Positions 37,201 to 49,510 of a DNA stretch of 64,000 bases are shown one piece after another; position 1 is the stretch's first letter, and each line of letters opens with the position of its first letter. Both the position numbers and the translations under genes were made by a program. This DNA is from Ciborinia camelliae (Eukaryota > Ascomycota > Leotiomycetes > Helotiales > Sclerotiniaceae), in NCBI GenBank assembly GCA_025890175.1, contig JANPYM010000009.1, forward strand, positions 1,241,782 through 1,305,781, read 5' to 3'. The notes beneath the pieces were generated by a model that worked only from the letters and a program-made list of their open reading frames with translations, was not told where the DNA came from and made no database searches.

Positions 37201-38047
37201 GGCTGATTGTTATTCCATCTCCGCACATCTAGGCCATCTCAATCATTCTTCCCTTTGTCCCTTCTTCGTTCACATCAATAAGCTATTAACTTTGATGAGC
37301 AACAACTCCCAAATATGTTGTGGCTCACAGAATTCTATCACATTATCAAAGAATCTATGAGTCGCAGTTTCATTCCAAGATTGTAAGTTGACACTTATCC
37401 TAGATCTTGCATACCACTTTCATCAAGTAGTAGGTAAACGCATATTTCGTTTTGATGTTGCCGGGGAGGTAAAAGTTTTCTCTGAAATTTTGGAAAATGA
37501 CAAAGGTAGCTTTTTCAATCCATAATATGATCATAGTTCTTGACTTTTGGGAAAATATATTCTCCAGTCCAAGTCTTCATTACTCGTTGCACAGTGGATG
37601 AAAGAATCCATGAGTCGCGCCGGGAGATTCTGGACAACACGGTAATAAAACTGTTTGGTAAAACTGTTTGGTGACTGGCAAACTTTTCAAATTTTATCTT
37701 CACATTTTACCTCAACAAAGACATTCTCTTTTTCTTGAATAAAAACCAGTCTCTTCAAATCGCCTGTGGACGTCTTCGTGGTGCAAAAGCAGATGAGTCT
37801 TAGTCAATTGCTGATTTTACTCCATTTATGTTGGCACCACTACCACCGCCTGACTTTCCAACTTCCCACAAGGGTTCGTGGCACCTCCATCTACACTCTC
37901 ACATATACGTCCGATTATGTTCGTCACTCAAATTATCACGGAATTTGTATGGAACTGGCGGCTTGTATTTCTTTCGGCGTACAGTGATTCACGTTCCGCA
38001 AGTTAGCACGCGGCATCCTTCACATTGCAATGTTAGATAGGTATTAA

Positions 38048-38299
38048 GATTGTGAAACATCCGAACTAAACTTTACCCCGTGGTTCGGGGCGTTTGTTGA
38101 TTCCACAGACCGACCAAAATGGGATGCGCCGTCACCAAAATTTAACATCTGCGGGACGGAAAATATCATCAGTCAGGATTTGAAACCCGAATTCCTTGAA
38201 TCCTGGATAACAAACTGGTTCTGCGAAACCAAAGCTGGCTATTACTTCTTCTCGCAATCACTTCCAGGTCCACAGTACTTGTTTGATGCTCTCACTTAA
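38048..38299 (+). other. Open fragment of 83 codons without ATG
   Basis: An uninterrupted frame follows a stop at 38045-38047 and ends with TAA at 38297-38299. It lacks Met, is rich in Trp/Phe/Pro and reads NFTPWFGAFVDSTDRP and ESWITNWFCETKAGYYFFSQ in the middle and end. Composition looks protein-like, so it may be the last exon of a decayed gene, but no family is recognised and no upstream exon is evident. Confidence 0.25.
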
Positions 38300-41188
38300 T
38301 CTAAACTATAAAGGGTGGCGATATGGAATCTATAATGGGTTCATCAGTACCATGTTATGACGACCTTCATCTGAAGTTGGGACCAAGTTGCATGCTATCA
38401 TTACGCAAAACTTTGCCATTTCAGCTCATACTTTTTCCTGCACTGGCTCTCTAAGAAATGGTTCCTCTCCATTCACGAATCTTTGTAAGACGGAAAACCA
38501 ATATCATTCGTCAATAACGCATAACCCCATTGGCAGTGACAAATCCACTAAAACTCGTTAGCTACCATTGTCGTTGCCCCTTCTCTTATTTCGTCCAAGC
38601 TAGATATGAATGGTGGACTCAGTTGGATGCAATAGTACCAATCATGTCACATTGTTATATAATTAGTTGAGAACGAAATAGTTCATGATTGAATCCCCGG
38701 TGATCCCCTGGAAAAACTTGGTAGGGGCGGATTTCAATCAAATATGATGCAAGTGTGTTGACTACCATGGAATTTCTAAACATCCGTTGCTTGATATCAT
38801 TATCTTCATTCCCAGGGAGAGAGGAGGTGCAAGACAAAGTTAAGGGGGATTCCGTAGCTCAATTAACCATCCATTATGCTGCAAATCTACCAAACTTCTC
38901 TCCCCTGCTTATAATCTTTACAAGCACTCTCCTTTTATGGCAAGCCACAATTCAGATCTCCTGTCATGGATACGTGGTAGAAATAGCAAATTCAAGATCA
39001 AGGGCTCTATATATCTATCGTGATTTAGATAAAACACTTTGATCGTTTGTATCGCTTGTTTTTCGACAAAAGCTAACTATTCATTGCTGTCCGAATTATT
39101 CTGGGCTTCTTACTACCATATTGTAGAATATGGAAAATATAACAGTAAAAAGCCAAGCCTCTTTCCACTATCGTGAACATCGGAATCATATTCCAAATTG
39201 AACCATCTTCTTCAGGTTGCAAATGATTTGAATCGGAGTGTTGATATGTTGCACCAGTTTCCCTTCCTTGAATTACCATGATGGAGCAACGCTTTTTCTA
39301 ATGTGAAATAATTCTACAATTAAAATAATAGGGAGCTTTTTGTATCCGCACTGTCCGAAACCCCATATCTTCTGCTCTTTATAATTACCACCGGTGCCAG
39401 AAAGGTATATTGGATCTTCGTTCAACAAATCACGCAGTTCCTATTGCAGCATAGTCTCACATCATGAATCTATATTGGGAGGCCCGAATGTTACTCCCCA
39501 ACTCCATAGTTGTTTGACTCCGATGTCTCACGAAACTACATTCAAGTTGGGGCTTGCGTTTACCAATCTTCTGCGAGGAATAATAGGGAGGAGATCTATT
39601 ATGACTTACCGATTTGGGTATGGTAGGTCGGAGGTTCGAAAGACTTCGACACTCACCCATTCATTTTCTTGAAAGAAGTCTGGCTGCGACAATTTTCTTA
39701 TGAATGGCCGGTATCCATAATCGACAGCAATAATACCCGAATCTTAACGCCGCCGAAACAAACATCGAATCGTCATTTATTGCATAGCAGCAGCAAAGTT
39801 GTGCAGATTAATTAGTATATTCACATGCTGCGAGGAACACTGTGATCCTGGCCATAAGTCTTCTGCTTCATCATTGTTTTCATACTTCAAGGGGTTTTCC
39901 TGTCATTGTAGTCTCTTTTATACAGAATGAGAGTCTCCCCTAAATACATATGAAAACTAATAATCTTATCATTCCTCATCTTCTGCGTGAAAATTTAGGA
40001 TGAGTTGTTTATGTGACAGCTATATAAATCACCCTGATCTCAAAGTGTAAGAGGAATTATCAGCAATAACCGACAACGTACTCTCTCAGGGGAGCGATCT
40101 GGGTGCACCGAGTAACTGTATGTTTCCGCAGGTTCTTCCTATTGAACACGAAACCTTTGGCCTGGTTTTTTCCAATGGTTTCCAGCAGGTTTCTTATTCC
40201 TTTGACAGTATATATATGTATTGGTAGTTAATTGATGACAGCGAGAGTTTAAAGAGACAGCGATATTTCCTTTTCAGCTGCGAAATATACCTATGTATGG
40301 AAAAGAATCCCGAAATCCACTCCTCTCTATGCTATTACACGGAATCTGAACCGAACGACGTCCGGGCGATTCTGGACTTCCTAGTGCGAGAAGAATTCTT
40401 TAATAAGTGTGTATTGGATGTTCCCTTTGCAGATGGAGAAACCTTTTTTTATACTAATTTCTGATTTGGATTTGTGAGAACAGCAAGTGATGAGGCTCGG
40501 GGGAGATGGGGATACTAAGTGAATTGATATTCAACAATTTCTATCATGAAGAGTTCCAACTGAAGTATTATCGAAGAGATAATCGGTATATAACCCTTGG
40601 TTTATTAGAAGTGATACGATGTAAACCTCATAACAAACCACTAATACAAAGCTCTTATGTGGGCACCCTCAATCCCCAAAGTAATGCATTGGTAACCACT
40701 TGGAATATAATCTAATTTTTCCTTTATGGTACAATTGCAGTTGCAACCGAGTTATTCATGGTCCGAAATTCTGATAGCAAAGGTATCTAGACCGACAGCA
40801 AGCTCTCACACTTTCACACTCACACTTTGATCCTTGGATTCGACAGCAATGCCAAAATATATATGCTATGTTTTCCGTGCTATATTAGATTTGCGATAGT
40901 GTTTTTAGAGAAGAACATTGATTTCTCATAACCTTGCATTCTCCAAGGGCTATAATGTGTTTATTTAGTATCAAGTTCTCATATCATATCCAAGCCAAAG
41001 GTCTTAATATACCCACTTTAGTTCTCGCTTCATAGCCCTCAAAAGGTCTGAGGGCATTCATTACTGTAAGCAATCTCCACCCACCCCCACCTAAGTCCAC
41101 ATATCCAATTTTTTCTCTTTGCATGAATATATATTTTGATTAAAAACATTCATCCATCAAACAAAGCAATTCCAGCTTTCGCTATCCA

Positions 41189-41284
41189 GCTTCATTGGTC
41201 CAATGGTTAGGATTCCACCCTTCCAATCACCGTAAAACGGTTGAAAGCTAGGTGGAGGTTCGTGTTCGATTCACGGATGTTGCA
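41189..41284 (+). tRNA. tRNA-Gly (anticodon UCC) with a 24-nt intron
   Basis: D stem GTCC/GGAT (41198-41201 with 41210-41213), anticodon stem CCACC/GGTGG (41215-41219 with 41251-41255) and loop CTTCCA...A giving anticodon TCC at 41222-41224. An intron of 24 bases at 41226-41249 sits in the canonical position after base 37. The T arm is TCGTG-TTCGATT-CACGG (41260-41276), and the discriminator A is at 41284. D-loop AATGGTTA and T-loop TTCGATT match the internal Pol III promoter boxes. The acceptor stem GCTTCAT/ATGTTGC has two adjacent T-T mismatches, unusual for a working tRNA, so it may be a degenerating copy. Confidence 0.75.
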
Positions 41285-41302
41285 TTATCTTTTGCTTTTT
41301 TT
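41285..41302 (+). terminator. Pol III terminator of the tRNA
   Basis: TTTT at 41290-41293 and seven T at 41296-41302 follow the tRNA 3-prime end by 5-18 bases, the normal Pol III termination signal. Confidence 0.8.
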
Positions 41303-43960
41303 GTATTTAAATATCACTTGTGGTTGATTAATGGCGCATTTTAATAGTGTTGATGAGGTAGGTTATTTTGTTGGGGAGATTTTTAACCTTTTAAGCGACA
41401 GGGGGTTTCGGCTTAAGTCCGGATAATCTCTGGCGTGTGGTTTATGGTAGCCACAAATCCTTTTGTATTTTTTCTCTTGCGTTGTTTAGAGTAAGGGAGA
41501 AAGTCTGAAATGTTTGAACCATGGTTTACAGATCGATCCATTTTTTTTTGCATGGTTTGTAATCTCAAACTTGACTTTTAGATGCTCACCAAGCCTCTTT
41601 TACCCACCCCTCTAGAGATCTAAATCTATGCTCGTTCAGAGAGTTACGATATAGCCGTCCCTTCCCTCGAGATCAAGAAGAAAATACAGTCTCTATAGTT
41701 AGATGATTCCAAACAGATTGGTCCAAGGTGTGAGTCGAGGTATCCACAGAGACGGGATCGATCTTTCTCTATCCCACCTTTTTTCGGTATTATCGCAGTA
41801 ATCAATGCGCTTGTTGAATCGTTTTAATGAACAGGCAGTTGTTGTCTAGAAATGACAGTGGAACAGAGCATCCAATTTGTCCGAGAAGTGAGCTGTTCTA
41901 TTCCAGCGTCCGATATGAGGAAGGCGAATAGGTGCAAATATCACTGCGCTCTCACTTTCCTGAACTCCCGATCCACTAGTTTACTGTAGTATTTGCTACA
42001 TGATGGGAGATGTGTTTGATACACTTCTTTGCTTAACCACTGAGGAGAAAAGTGGGCCATCCAAACACCTGTCTGGAAAAAGAACAGAAGTTTCTTTATG
42101 CCGTTATATAAATGGACTCCCTGTTGGCTTGGAGTACTTTTCTATTCGTTTATACCTTTCCGGCACTCCACTTGAACCCGGCAGGGGGAAATGTCTGTTA
42201 GCCTAATCATTTCTCAGGGGGTATATATAGATCGCGTTTCCCTTCCTGTAACTCTCTTATGTGTTCTTTTAACAACTCACCTTCTTCCGATCTTATCTGA
42301 TTTTTTTATAAAACATTTCTTCAAGTTATCTCATGATCAACGAGTCAACGACAACAATTGTCCAAGGGGACAGTAAATCTATAACCACCGATTTAGATTC
42401 TGAAGATATATTGATATTGGGCTCACCATTCATTCCCAGATACCAGAAGGGCTCTGATATCAATCGATATTGAAATGACTGCACTTTCCTCATTTCTTTT
42501 GTTGAATATTTGAGTCTTTTTTTAGCTAGTACTGCCTTACAAGTGTCGTACTTCTTATACTTGATTCTGTATTCGAGTACAGCTCATATTATGGGAAGGG
42601 GGTGATGCCTGAACGGTTACATGACTCTCGGGGAAACGGAAGGAAAAAACTTTTGTTGAGAGTAGCCAGGGCCGTATGAGCCGTACGGACCGCGAAGCGG
42701 GCCGTAGGCCTAATACGGTCTAGCGCCCTATCTCAAGCTTAAATAGCATACAAGGTTCAATCTTAGTTCTATAGTAATATCAAATACATCACACAACTTG
42801 CACCTTCACGTGATCTACCTTTTCAACAACTTTTGTTCAGATTATTATATAAGTGGTACTTTTATCCCCAATTTGAGAAACAGTTTGAATTGAAATCTAA
42901 ATTTGAATCAACCAACCAATCAAGCTATCAATGATACTCAAGGCTCTCGGTGGTACTCTCAAGTGCTTGTACTTGGTCTCACCAATGCCCTTACCCTTCT
43001 TCCTTTGATTCATTCACAATATATTGCCGTTTTATAGGTAAATCAAAACTAAGCAAATAAGTATGATGACAATAAGAAAGAGAAGACAGCGACAAAATTT
43101 TCTGACGAAATTATAAAATTCCATCGGACATATTCCTGGACCTTGGTATTGAGCCATGAGCAAAGTGTACCCAGGTTGTTTATACCAATATTGCTACCGA
43201 AATTTCCCTGACAATTTCCCTCCCATGAAATATACCCATTTCTGTTATAAAACCAGTTCTTTTTATACTTACTAAGTCTCTCACACTATAGGAGAGACAT
43301 GCCAACTCGCTTAGTTCTCCCAAGAGAAGGCCAGTATCCTCATTTTGGTGGGTATATAAATAACCGTTATTTAAATTATAAAGAAATCCTTTGAGGACAT
43401 GATCAAGTATCCTCGTTTATATATATCAGCTTCGCTAAATTCGACCCGGAAGTCTGTAGGACCATAAGAATTCAGTCTTTAATTCCTCTTCCTTGTCTTC
43501 AGTCTCCTCGCATGTATTTGCTGTTATATTTTCCATTTCCATTTCGTCGATTAAATTTCTGAGCGTAATGGCGACTAACAACATTGAACGATTCTCTGTG
43601 CTACAGTGATTTGCCCAAATGAGAAGAGGTAAAATACATATTCACGCCACTGGCAGCTCCTCTGGCTTTTTATTTTGGACCATAGATCTTCATTGAAAAC
43701 ACATAAATAAGAAATAAACGTTTCATACAGGATGATATCAAAGTATCCACAATTCATCCATATCTTTTCTCCCAAAACTCACACCTTCCAAATTCTCCTA
43801 GAAAGTACGCAAGTATTTGAAACTTCAACCTCACCGCCCGTCTTTAACCGCTCGACAACAACCCTTTAGATCCTATCAGTAGCACGTGGCGATACATGTT
43901 GGTTGTCGATCAGGTCTCAGCACCATACGCTAACAATATTTCTGCCAAAAAACTATATTC
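41303..43960. other. Intergenic, no gene supported
   Basis: 2.7 kb with short frames only. It contains a compact nested palindrome at 42672-42718. The last part lies downstream of the HET-type pseudogene. Confidence 0.5.
42672..42718. repeat. Nested GC-rich palindromes flanked by CCGTAT/ATACGG
   Basis: CCGTAT at 42672-42677 and ATACGG at 42713-42718 enclose three hairpins side by side: CCGTACGG (42681-42688), CCGC-GAA-GCGG (42690-42700) and GGCC-GTA-GGCC (42700-42710). This is the most GC-rich and structured 47 bases in the neighbourhood. Confidence 0.8.
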
Positions 43961-46308
43961 TCAACTTAAAGCCAATGATAATGGTGTTTGAAAAGCTTCA
44001 TCTCTGGAGTTAATATCAGCGCCCTTCTCTAGTAGCGTCTTGACTGCGACTATGTTCCCTTCACTGGCAGCCCATGATAATGGTGTTCGACCATTCATAT
44101 CCTTTGAATTGATTCCAGCACCTTTCTCTACTAAAAACTTGATTATGTAGGAGGTGACGCTTTTGTGGCCGTTTCCGACGAAGTGACCGGAAGTCTCAGA
44201 CCACTGGCTCTCGTATTTACCCAATAAAAAGTCTCGAACAGATTCGTGGATGAACTGAACTTCGGAAGCTTTGTTCCGCGTAACTTCGGCTAGGCCTTTG
44301 GAAGAACTTCTTACAAAAGTGGTTATTTGGTCTGGATCCACATCTTCCTGATCCCAATAACCTGAGCAGTCTTTGTCAAGGCCAATTTGGATTGCAAAGT
44401 ATAACTCTTGGGGTTTGAGGGGACGAGTCGCAAAGAGAATGAATTTGAGGTAAAGTTGCAGCTGTTCAAGGTTCTTTCTCCCCATCTCGCTTGATAATCA
44501 TCTCGAACAAGTCTGTCAACCCAGGCGGTATTTGGTTGAGGCGGGCACGCATCTTATTGATAGAAAGGGGATATTCAGAATTGAGAATATCGAGAACCAA
44601 AACGATACAGAGGAAGATGCTAGAGGATTTCTCTAGAATCTCGGACCGAAGTGCCTCGGCTTGCTTCAACTTGCCTAGCCTCAGTTTCGACTTGATATAG
44701 TGTTTGATATCTTCCATGTGCCCAGATTCATCTTCCAAAGTCATCTCTAGGCCCTTCTGGATAACTATATTCGGATAATGTCGACTAGAGAAGCATATCT
44801 GTAGCCGAACCTGTGAACTTTCAGCAGTCTCGCATAGATCCTCAAAAACGCAAACCATCGCTCTAGCCTGATTTTGGTCGCATTCGTCCAATGCATCAAC
44901 AAATATCATCAATGCTTGATCTTTAAGCTTTGGTACAGCATGCATTAATGTTTGCTTCATCGCTTCCTCATTCCATCCATTTCGTTCAATGCCCCTCGCA
45001 CCATCGGCTGTCATCCACTCCAAACTGTCTTTTAACTCCACCGCTTTCTCAAAAAGCTGGTGGAGAAGAGAGCGATGTAGACCAGTGGTAGTTTTTTCCT
45101 CGACAGTACCCCGTGCAAGGAAGAAGAACGACAAAGTGATCTGTGAAGCATTGCTTTTTGCATTGAGCTTGGCCTCCTGGAAAAGAAGTTTCATTAGCGT
45201 CGACTTTTCAGTCCCAGGATTCCCCTTGATCCAAAGGAAGCCGCCATGATATTGCTTTTTTGTTACATCATTCCAGGTCGTATATTTAGATTTGGCGAGG
45301 AACCAGCGGCAAGTTTTCCCTTGGGCCGCTGTCAAGCTTGTGAGACGCTCGTCAATTTTAGTAAAATATAGTTGGTCTACTATCGATTGTTTCGTGGTAG
45401 CGTCGATGTTGTCTATGGAATATTGGGAGGGGAATAGTGGGTCAAGAGCTGGGAAATTTGGATAATGACAAGAAGTAACGGGAGACTGGTGATGTGAAGT
45501 CTTTGATCGTTTGATGGAGTTAAAAGTAGCCGTTGAAACAGTCGATAATTCGTCACGGGGGTGTTTATCTGGTCGCTTTTCAATTTCCTCTTGAAGTCTC
45601 CTAAACGCATTGTTTGCTCCTTCGCCATAAATGAGGGGCATGTAAATATTAAAAATACCAAGTAACGAGTAAGCCTTATCTTCTTCCCGCTTAGTCTCGC
45701 GATTTCTTGCCCATGACATTCGCTGGTCAACACTAAACTCAGACAAATACTCTCCTCGAAAAGCCGAGGTCTCAATTCCAGTTATTTCATGGAGTTGTTG
45801 CTGCAAAGATTCCTTGTGGCGGAGTAGTTTTCCGTTCGAGCAAAAGAATTGAACCGATGGTGGAGCAATGAGTTCTTGAAGCGTCCAGCCGCGTGTAAAC
45901 CATCGACTTTTTTGGAAAGCTAGTAGCCAAGACTGCGAAGAGGGGTTGGCCTGGCCGTAGTCATTTGATGAGACATCCGACAAGTACGCGTAGCATTTGG
46001 CTGAATCTTTGTACCAGCGAAACATGGAATTGATAGCCTCTGCAAGCTCAGTACTATTCGATTTGTCGATGCAACAAGTATCTACCCAAAAGTAACGTAA
46101 GCCATCGAGCCTGGCCCTTTCTCGCAGACGTAGATCTTCTTATAGCCAGGCTTGTCCCTCCCAGTACCATCCATCAGATTTTGGAAGTTGACTTCATCTG
46201 TATCCGCTCCCCATGTGTGCGAGAGGATAGCGTATTCTGGAATGCTCTTGCCAAGCAATTCTTGTTTAAACTAAGCTGGCCAGTGTTATTGAATTCTAGA
46301 AGATGCAT
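43961..46308 (-). pseudogene. Frameshifted HET-NACHT-ankyrin (heterokaryon-incompatibility type) gene
   Basis: Starts with ATG at 46308 (MHLLEFNNTGQLSL). The HET domain follows in three frames: KSIPEYAILSHTWGADTDEV, then LRYFWVDTCCIDKSNSTELA, then YAYLSDVSS and RGWTLQELIAPPSVQFF. The 519-codon frame (46025-44466) carries the rest of HET, a linker, a NACHT domain with GGFLWIKGNPGTEKSTLMK and ALMIFVDALDECDQ, and part of the winged-helix region. The last frame (44485-43961) has LYLKFILFATRPLKPQELYF and ankyrin repeats (GRTPLSWAASEGN). One-base-type shifts near 46265, 46115 and 44475 break it. The Walker A motif reads GNPGTEKS where GNPGTGKS is expected, a Gly to Glu change from a G-to-A transition. 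No intron explains the break near 44475. Likely a dead self/non-self recognition gene. Confidence 0.85.
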
Positions 46309-47185
46309 TAGTTGGACTGGATTTCGAGAATTTCACGAAGGGTGGTTTTCGGGGAACGTTTGTCGCAAGATCGATATAAAAGAGTGAAAGTTGGAACCTG
46401 GGTACCCACAGAACCCCTTAGACGTACCGCACTTCAGAAGTGCAGAAACATCATCAACCTTGTCCATGTGAGAAGGTGATAGATAGATAGATAGGTATAT
46501 AAACATAAAAAATGCAACGTGAAGAAACAAGAAACAAGAAACCGAAAAGTATTGAAATATTGAATGTATTGAATTTTTTAATGTTTTGATTTATACAAGA
46601 AAGACTGACTGACGACCCATCACCCCATCCATCCATATCCTATCTTCTCATCGCAACTCTCAAATTTTCTCCCCTCGGGCAACTTTCAGCTCCCATCACC
46701 CCAAGGATCCATCGCACAATTCCCTGTGCCATCTCACCCCTCAGTCAATCCCACCCAGAAACTCGGTCCTTGAGTGTTGTAATGTCTATATGCAATTCCA
46801 CCAAAAGCCCTAGTATGTGTGTCGCGAAAACTCCCCAAGGCTCCAAATGTATCCATCTATTACAAGAAAAGACATGAACCAAACCAATAATCGAACCCAT
46901 CAATCCATTTAATCCAACACTTGCATTCCTCAAGGTTGTCCCCATTGCTTCCGCCATCTCCCGACAAAACAACAAACTAGGCTCTTATGAGTATTGGTGG
47001 TGCACTACAGAAGGTTCGTCAAATGAAATAAATGCTCTTGCCACCATCATCTCGAGAAAAATAAAGAAGCTCAATATTAACAGTGATGCAGGCTTTGGTG
47101 GTTGTAGAGAAAATGAAAAAATGCGCGCTCAAATGCATCAACAATGAACAAAGTAAACAGACATTATGTTCAAAAGTCTTCAACA
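46309..47185. other. Intergenic, nothing supported
   Basis: Spacer holding the 3-prime flank of the Skg6-like gene and the upstream region of the HET relic. A GATA-type tetranucleotide repeat lies near 46478-46495. Short frames show no motif. Confidence 0.5.
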
Positions 47186-49510
47186 TCACATGCCTTGACG
47201 CATACCCCATTCAGGCTTCAAGGTCGCAGCCATATCATCCCTTGTAAAGACGATATTTTGAGGGATCTTGCTGACACGATATGCTCCATTACGAATAGCA
47301 TTTGCTTGAACCGATGAGATTCCACTTTTATTACTTCGAATACTACCAGCATCGCTCATGACTTCTGGATCCTTGAATCTTCTTGGCGCAGCGAAATCAA
47401 GGGATGTAAATGTACCAGAGTTTCTCAACATGTGACTGCGTGAAAAGTTAGTTTGTTAACCCTGTAGTAACAGTTAGAAAATAACTTACGGGCTTGGCAT
47501 TGGTGCAAGTTCATCATATGCTCCGGCGATTGGTGCAAATGCTGGAATTGCTGGTGAGTATGGTCTTCTTTCACCGAAAGGACTTTCAGATCGACCAGCA
47601 ACACGATCACGAACCGTCAATTCTGGAGCGAAGTCGAGCGTATTCAGTAAAGCAAATGAGTCATCCTTGAGCTTAGAAGGAGTAGGTAACGAGTTAAGTG
47701 GTTCAGGAGGAGGTAAGTTCTTTCTTGGGGATGGCATAGGGCCCCGTTGAGATGCTGAAGAAGACGCTCTTGGTCCCTCGTTAAATTGCATTCTAGGGGG
47801 TATACCCATCGCGGAACCACCCATCGAACCATGCATAGAACGAGGTGGTGCTCCTTGAAATCTTGGTGTACGTGGAGGTGGCGTCATAGCACGACGTGCA
47901 ATAGGTTCTGCATATGGTAAGACGAAGCTATTGGTAGAAGGGTCAAAGTAAGTAGAGTCGCCGGGACCAGGATAGTTCGCCTCATAATCCTCAAAATATT
48001 GACCCTTTGGTGGTGGTTTCGAGTCATCGAAATATTCCTTATAGAACGATCGAATTCTATTGGCACGCGTTTCAGGATCTTCGGTAGCATCAGCTGGAGC
48101 ATCAGGAGGCAATGGTCGGAAGCCCATGGAAAGTCGTTTAGGATCAAATCCAGGAGCACCCAAACCAGCTTGAGCAAATTCTTCAGGTGGGACATCCATA
48201 GAGTAACGGTTTGCCTTGTTTCTAGTGAATTCACGGGCAGGAGATGGTGGTGTAACCTCAATTCCATCACCATAATCACTTATCTCGGAGTTTCGGAACC
48301 TTGGATGTTCTTGTTGAACATGTGTGGGATTGATTGATTCAATGTTAATTGTTGGAGGGGATTCCTTGCGAGTTATCGTGGGCTCTGTTTCATGAGGACC
48401 AGTTGGAGAGGCAGCGGGTGATTCAGATGTGATTAAAGATCCTAGGTAATTGTTACTTTCTCTGATCGCAGCATATTGGTTTCCAGCATAGGATTCCCGG
48501 TCCGGATAGGGCATTGGAACGGGGATAGTAGAAGAAAATCCATATTGGGGACGTGTATTACCTGATAGACCTTTGCTGGCAACATTTTGAGGTGGAGATG
48601 CAGGTGGAATAGAGTTTGATCTTGGTGGTGGTGTAAAGCCGGCAGAAGGTGGAGCTGTTCGTGACATTGCAGCGGCATTCGATAGGAGACCTTGTCCGTC
48701 CGGTGAAGCAACATTCATTGATGAAGGAGCAACGCTTGATCCAGTCATGATGGATGATCCATTGCGGCCTTGTTTGGGGCGCATAACACCAGCTCCGACG
48801 GCCTCATGTACTGGTCGATAAGGATCCTCGCTTTGATGGATGGTCCTAGAGAGTGAATGGAGGCTTTCCCTAGAGCTTTGTAGTTCAGGTGGTAGTAAGT
48901 ATGGACTTTTAATTCCCATGTCCAGGGACATTTGACGTGTTCCTCCAGGGCCCTTCTCATCACCAAAGTCTGTATTGCTTGATTCTCCACCAGCTGTTCT
49001 CGAAATCCTACCCATACCGAAGTCCATATGTTTGGTTGGATCGTTTGCGTCTTCTTCCCTACTCTTCTTTAAATATCTTCGTTGCAGAATTGTAAATAAA
49101 ATGATGGCGCCAGCGACAGGAATGCTATCAAGCTCAATGGTTAGAATCCAATGATACTCACCAAAACGGCAGACAAAGTGAACTTACACAACACCTAGGA
49201 TAACGGGTATAGTGTAAGTCGAATTACTGATTGGCTTCTCGCAAGCAGGAGAATTATCATTTGCCGCACAAGTACTTGACGATGTAGAGGCAGACGTTGT
49301 AACACTTCTACCCATAAGAACTCGGTCTGGAACTGCCATTTTCAATATCGATGCGATGTTACCAATATCTTCTGCAGCCGCCTCTGCTAATGGTACTCGG
49401 CGTGCCAACCTAACAATATTTGCCAATCTTTGATGGTCCTCCATATTGGCATAGGCAATCCTGCTGCCGAATTGACGAGTTTGTAGGAGATGTTTAAGAT
49501 GTGCGACCAA
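47186..49510 (-). CDS. Skg6/Axl2-like single-pass membrane protein with long Pro-rich tail
   Basis: Three exons, 49510-49188, 49124-47490 and 47435-47186, with introns of 63 and 54 nt, sum to 2208 nt, giving 735 residues. The first intron splits a membrane segment, and joining gives YTIPVILGVVIPVAGAIILF (about 99-118) followed by the basic stop-transfer LQRRYLKKSREED. The short N-terminal part has two Cys and a Ser/Thr-rich stretch before the membrane. The long tail is Pro/Ser-rich with a conserved RIRSFYKEYFDDSKPPPKGQ block near two thirds. This layout resembles the Skg6/Axl2 transmembrane family of cell-wall and polarity proteins in fungi. The molecular role is not known to me. In the second intron a nearer acceptor (TACAG) would cause a stop, so CGCAG is used. 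Confidence 0.85.

Larger units (their letters stand above)
32346..41188. other. 8.8-kb gene desert
   Basis: No reading frame here shows a known motif or a plausible splice pattern. Frames are under 135 codons and scattered over both strands (for example 33640-33933 minus, 34187-34483 minus, 39394-39672 plus). Composition is near normal, unlike the AT tract at the window start, so this is not heavily mutated repeat DNA. One ATG-less open stretch at 38048-38299 and one palindrome at 34277-34293 are listed separately. The desert may contain non-coding RNA or very decayed genes. Confidence 0.5.

Noticed and set aside
44460..44520. An intron that could join the two main HET-NACHT-ankyrin frames
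   Set aside because: The only GT...AG pair nearby (about 47 nt) leaves the wrong phase, so a frameshift is the better reading.
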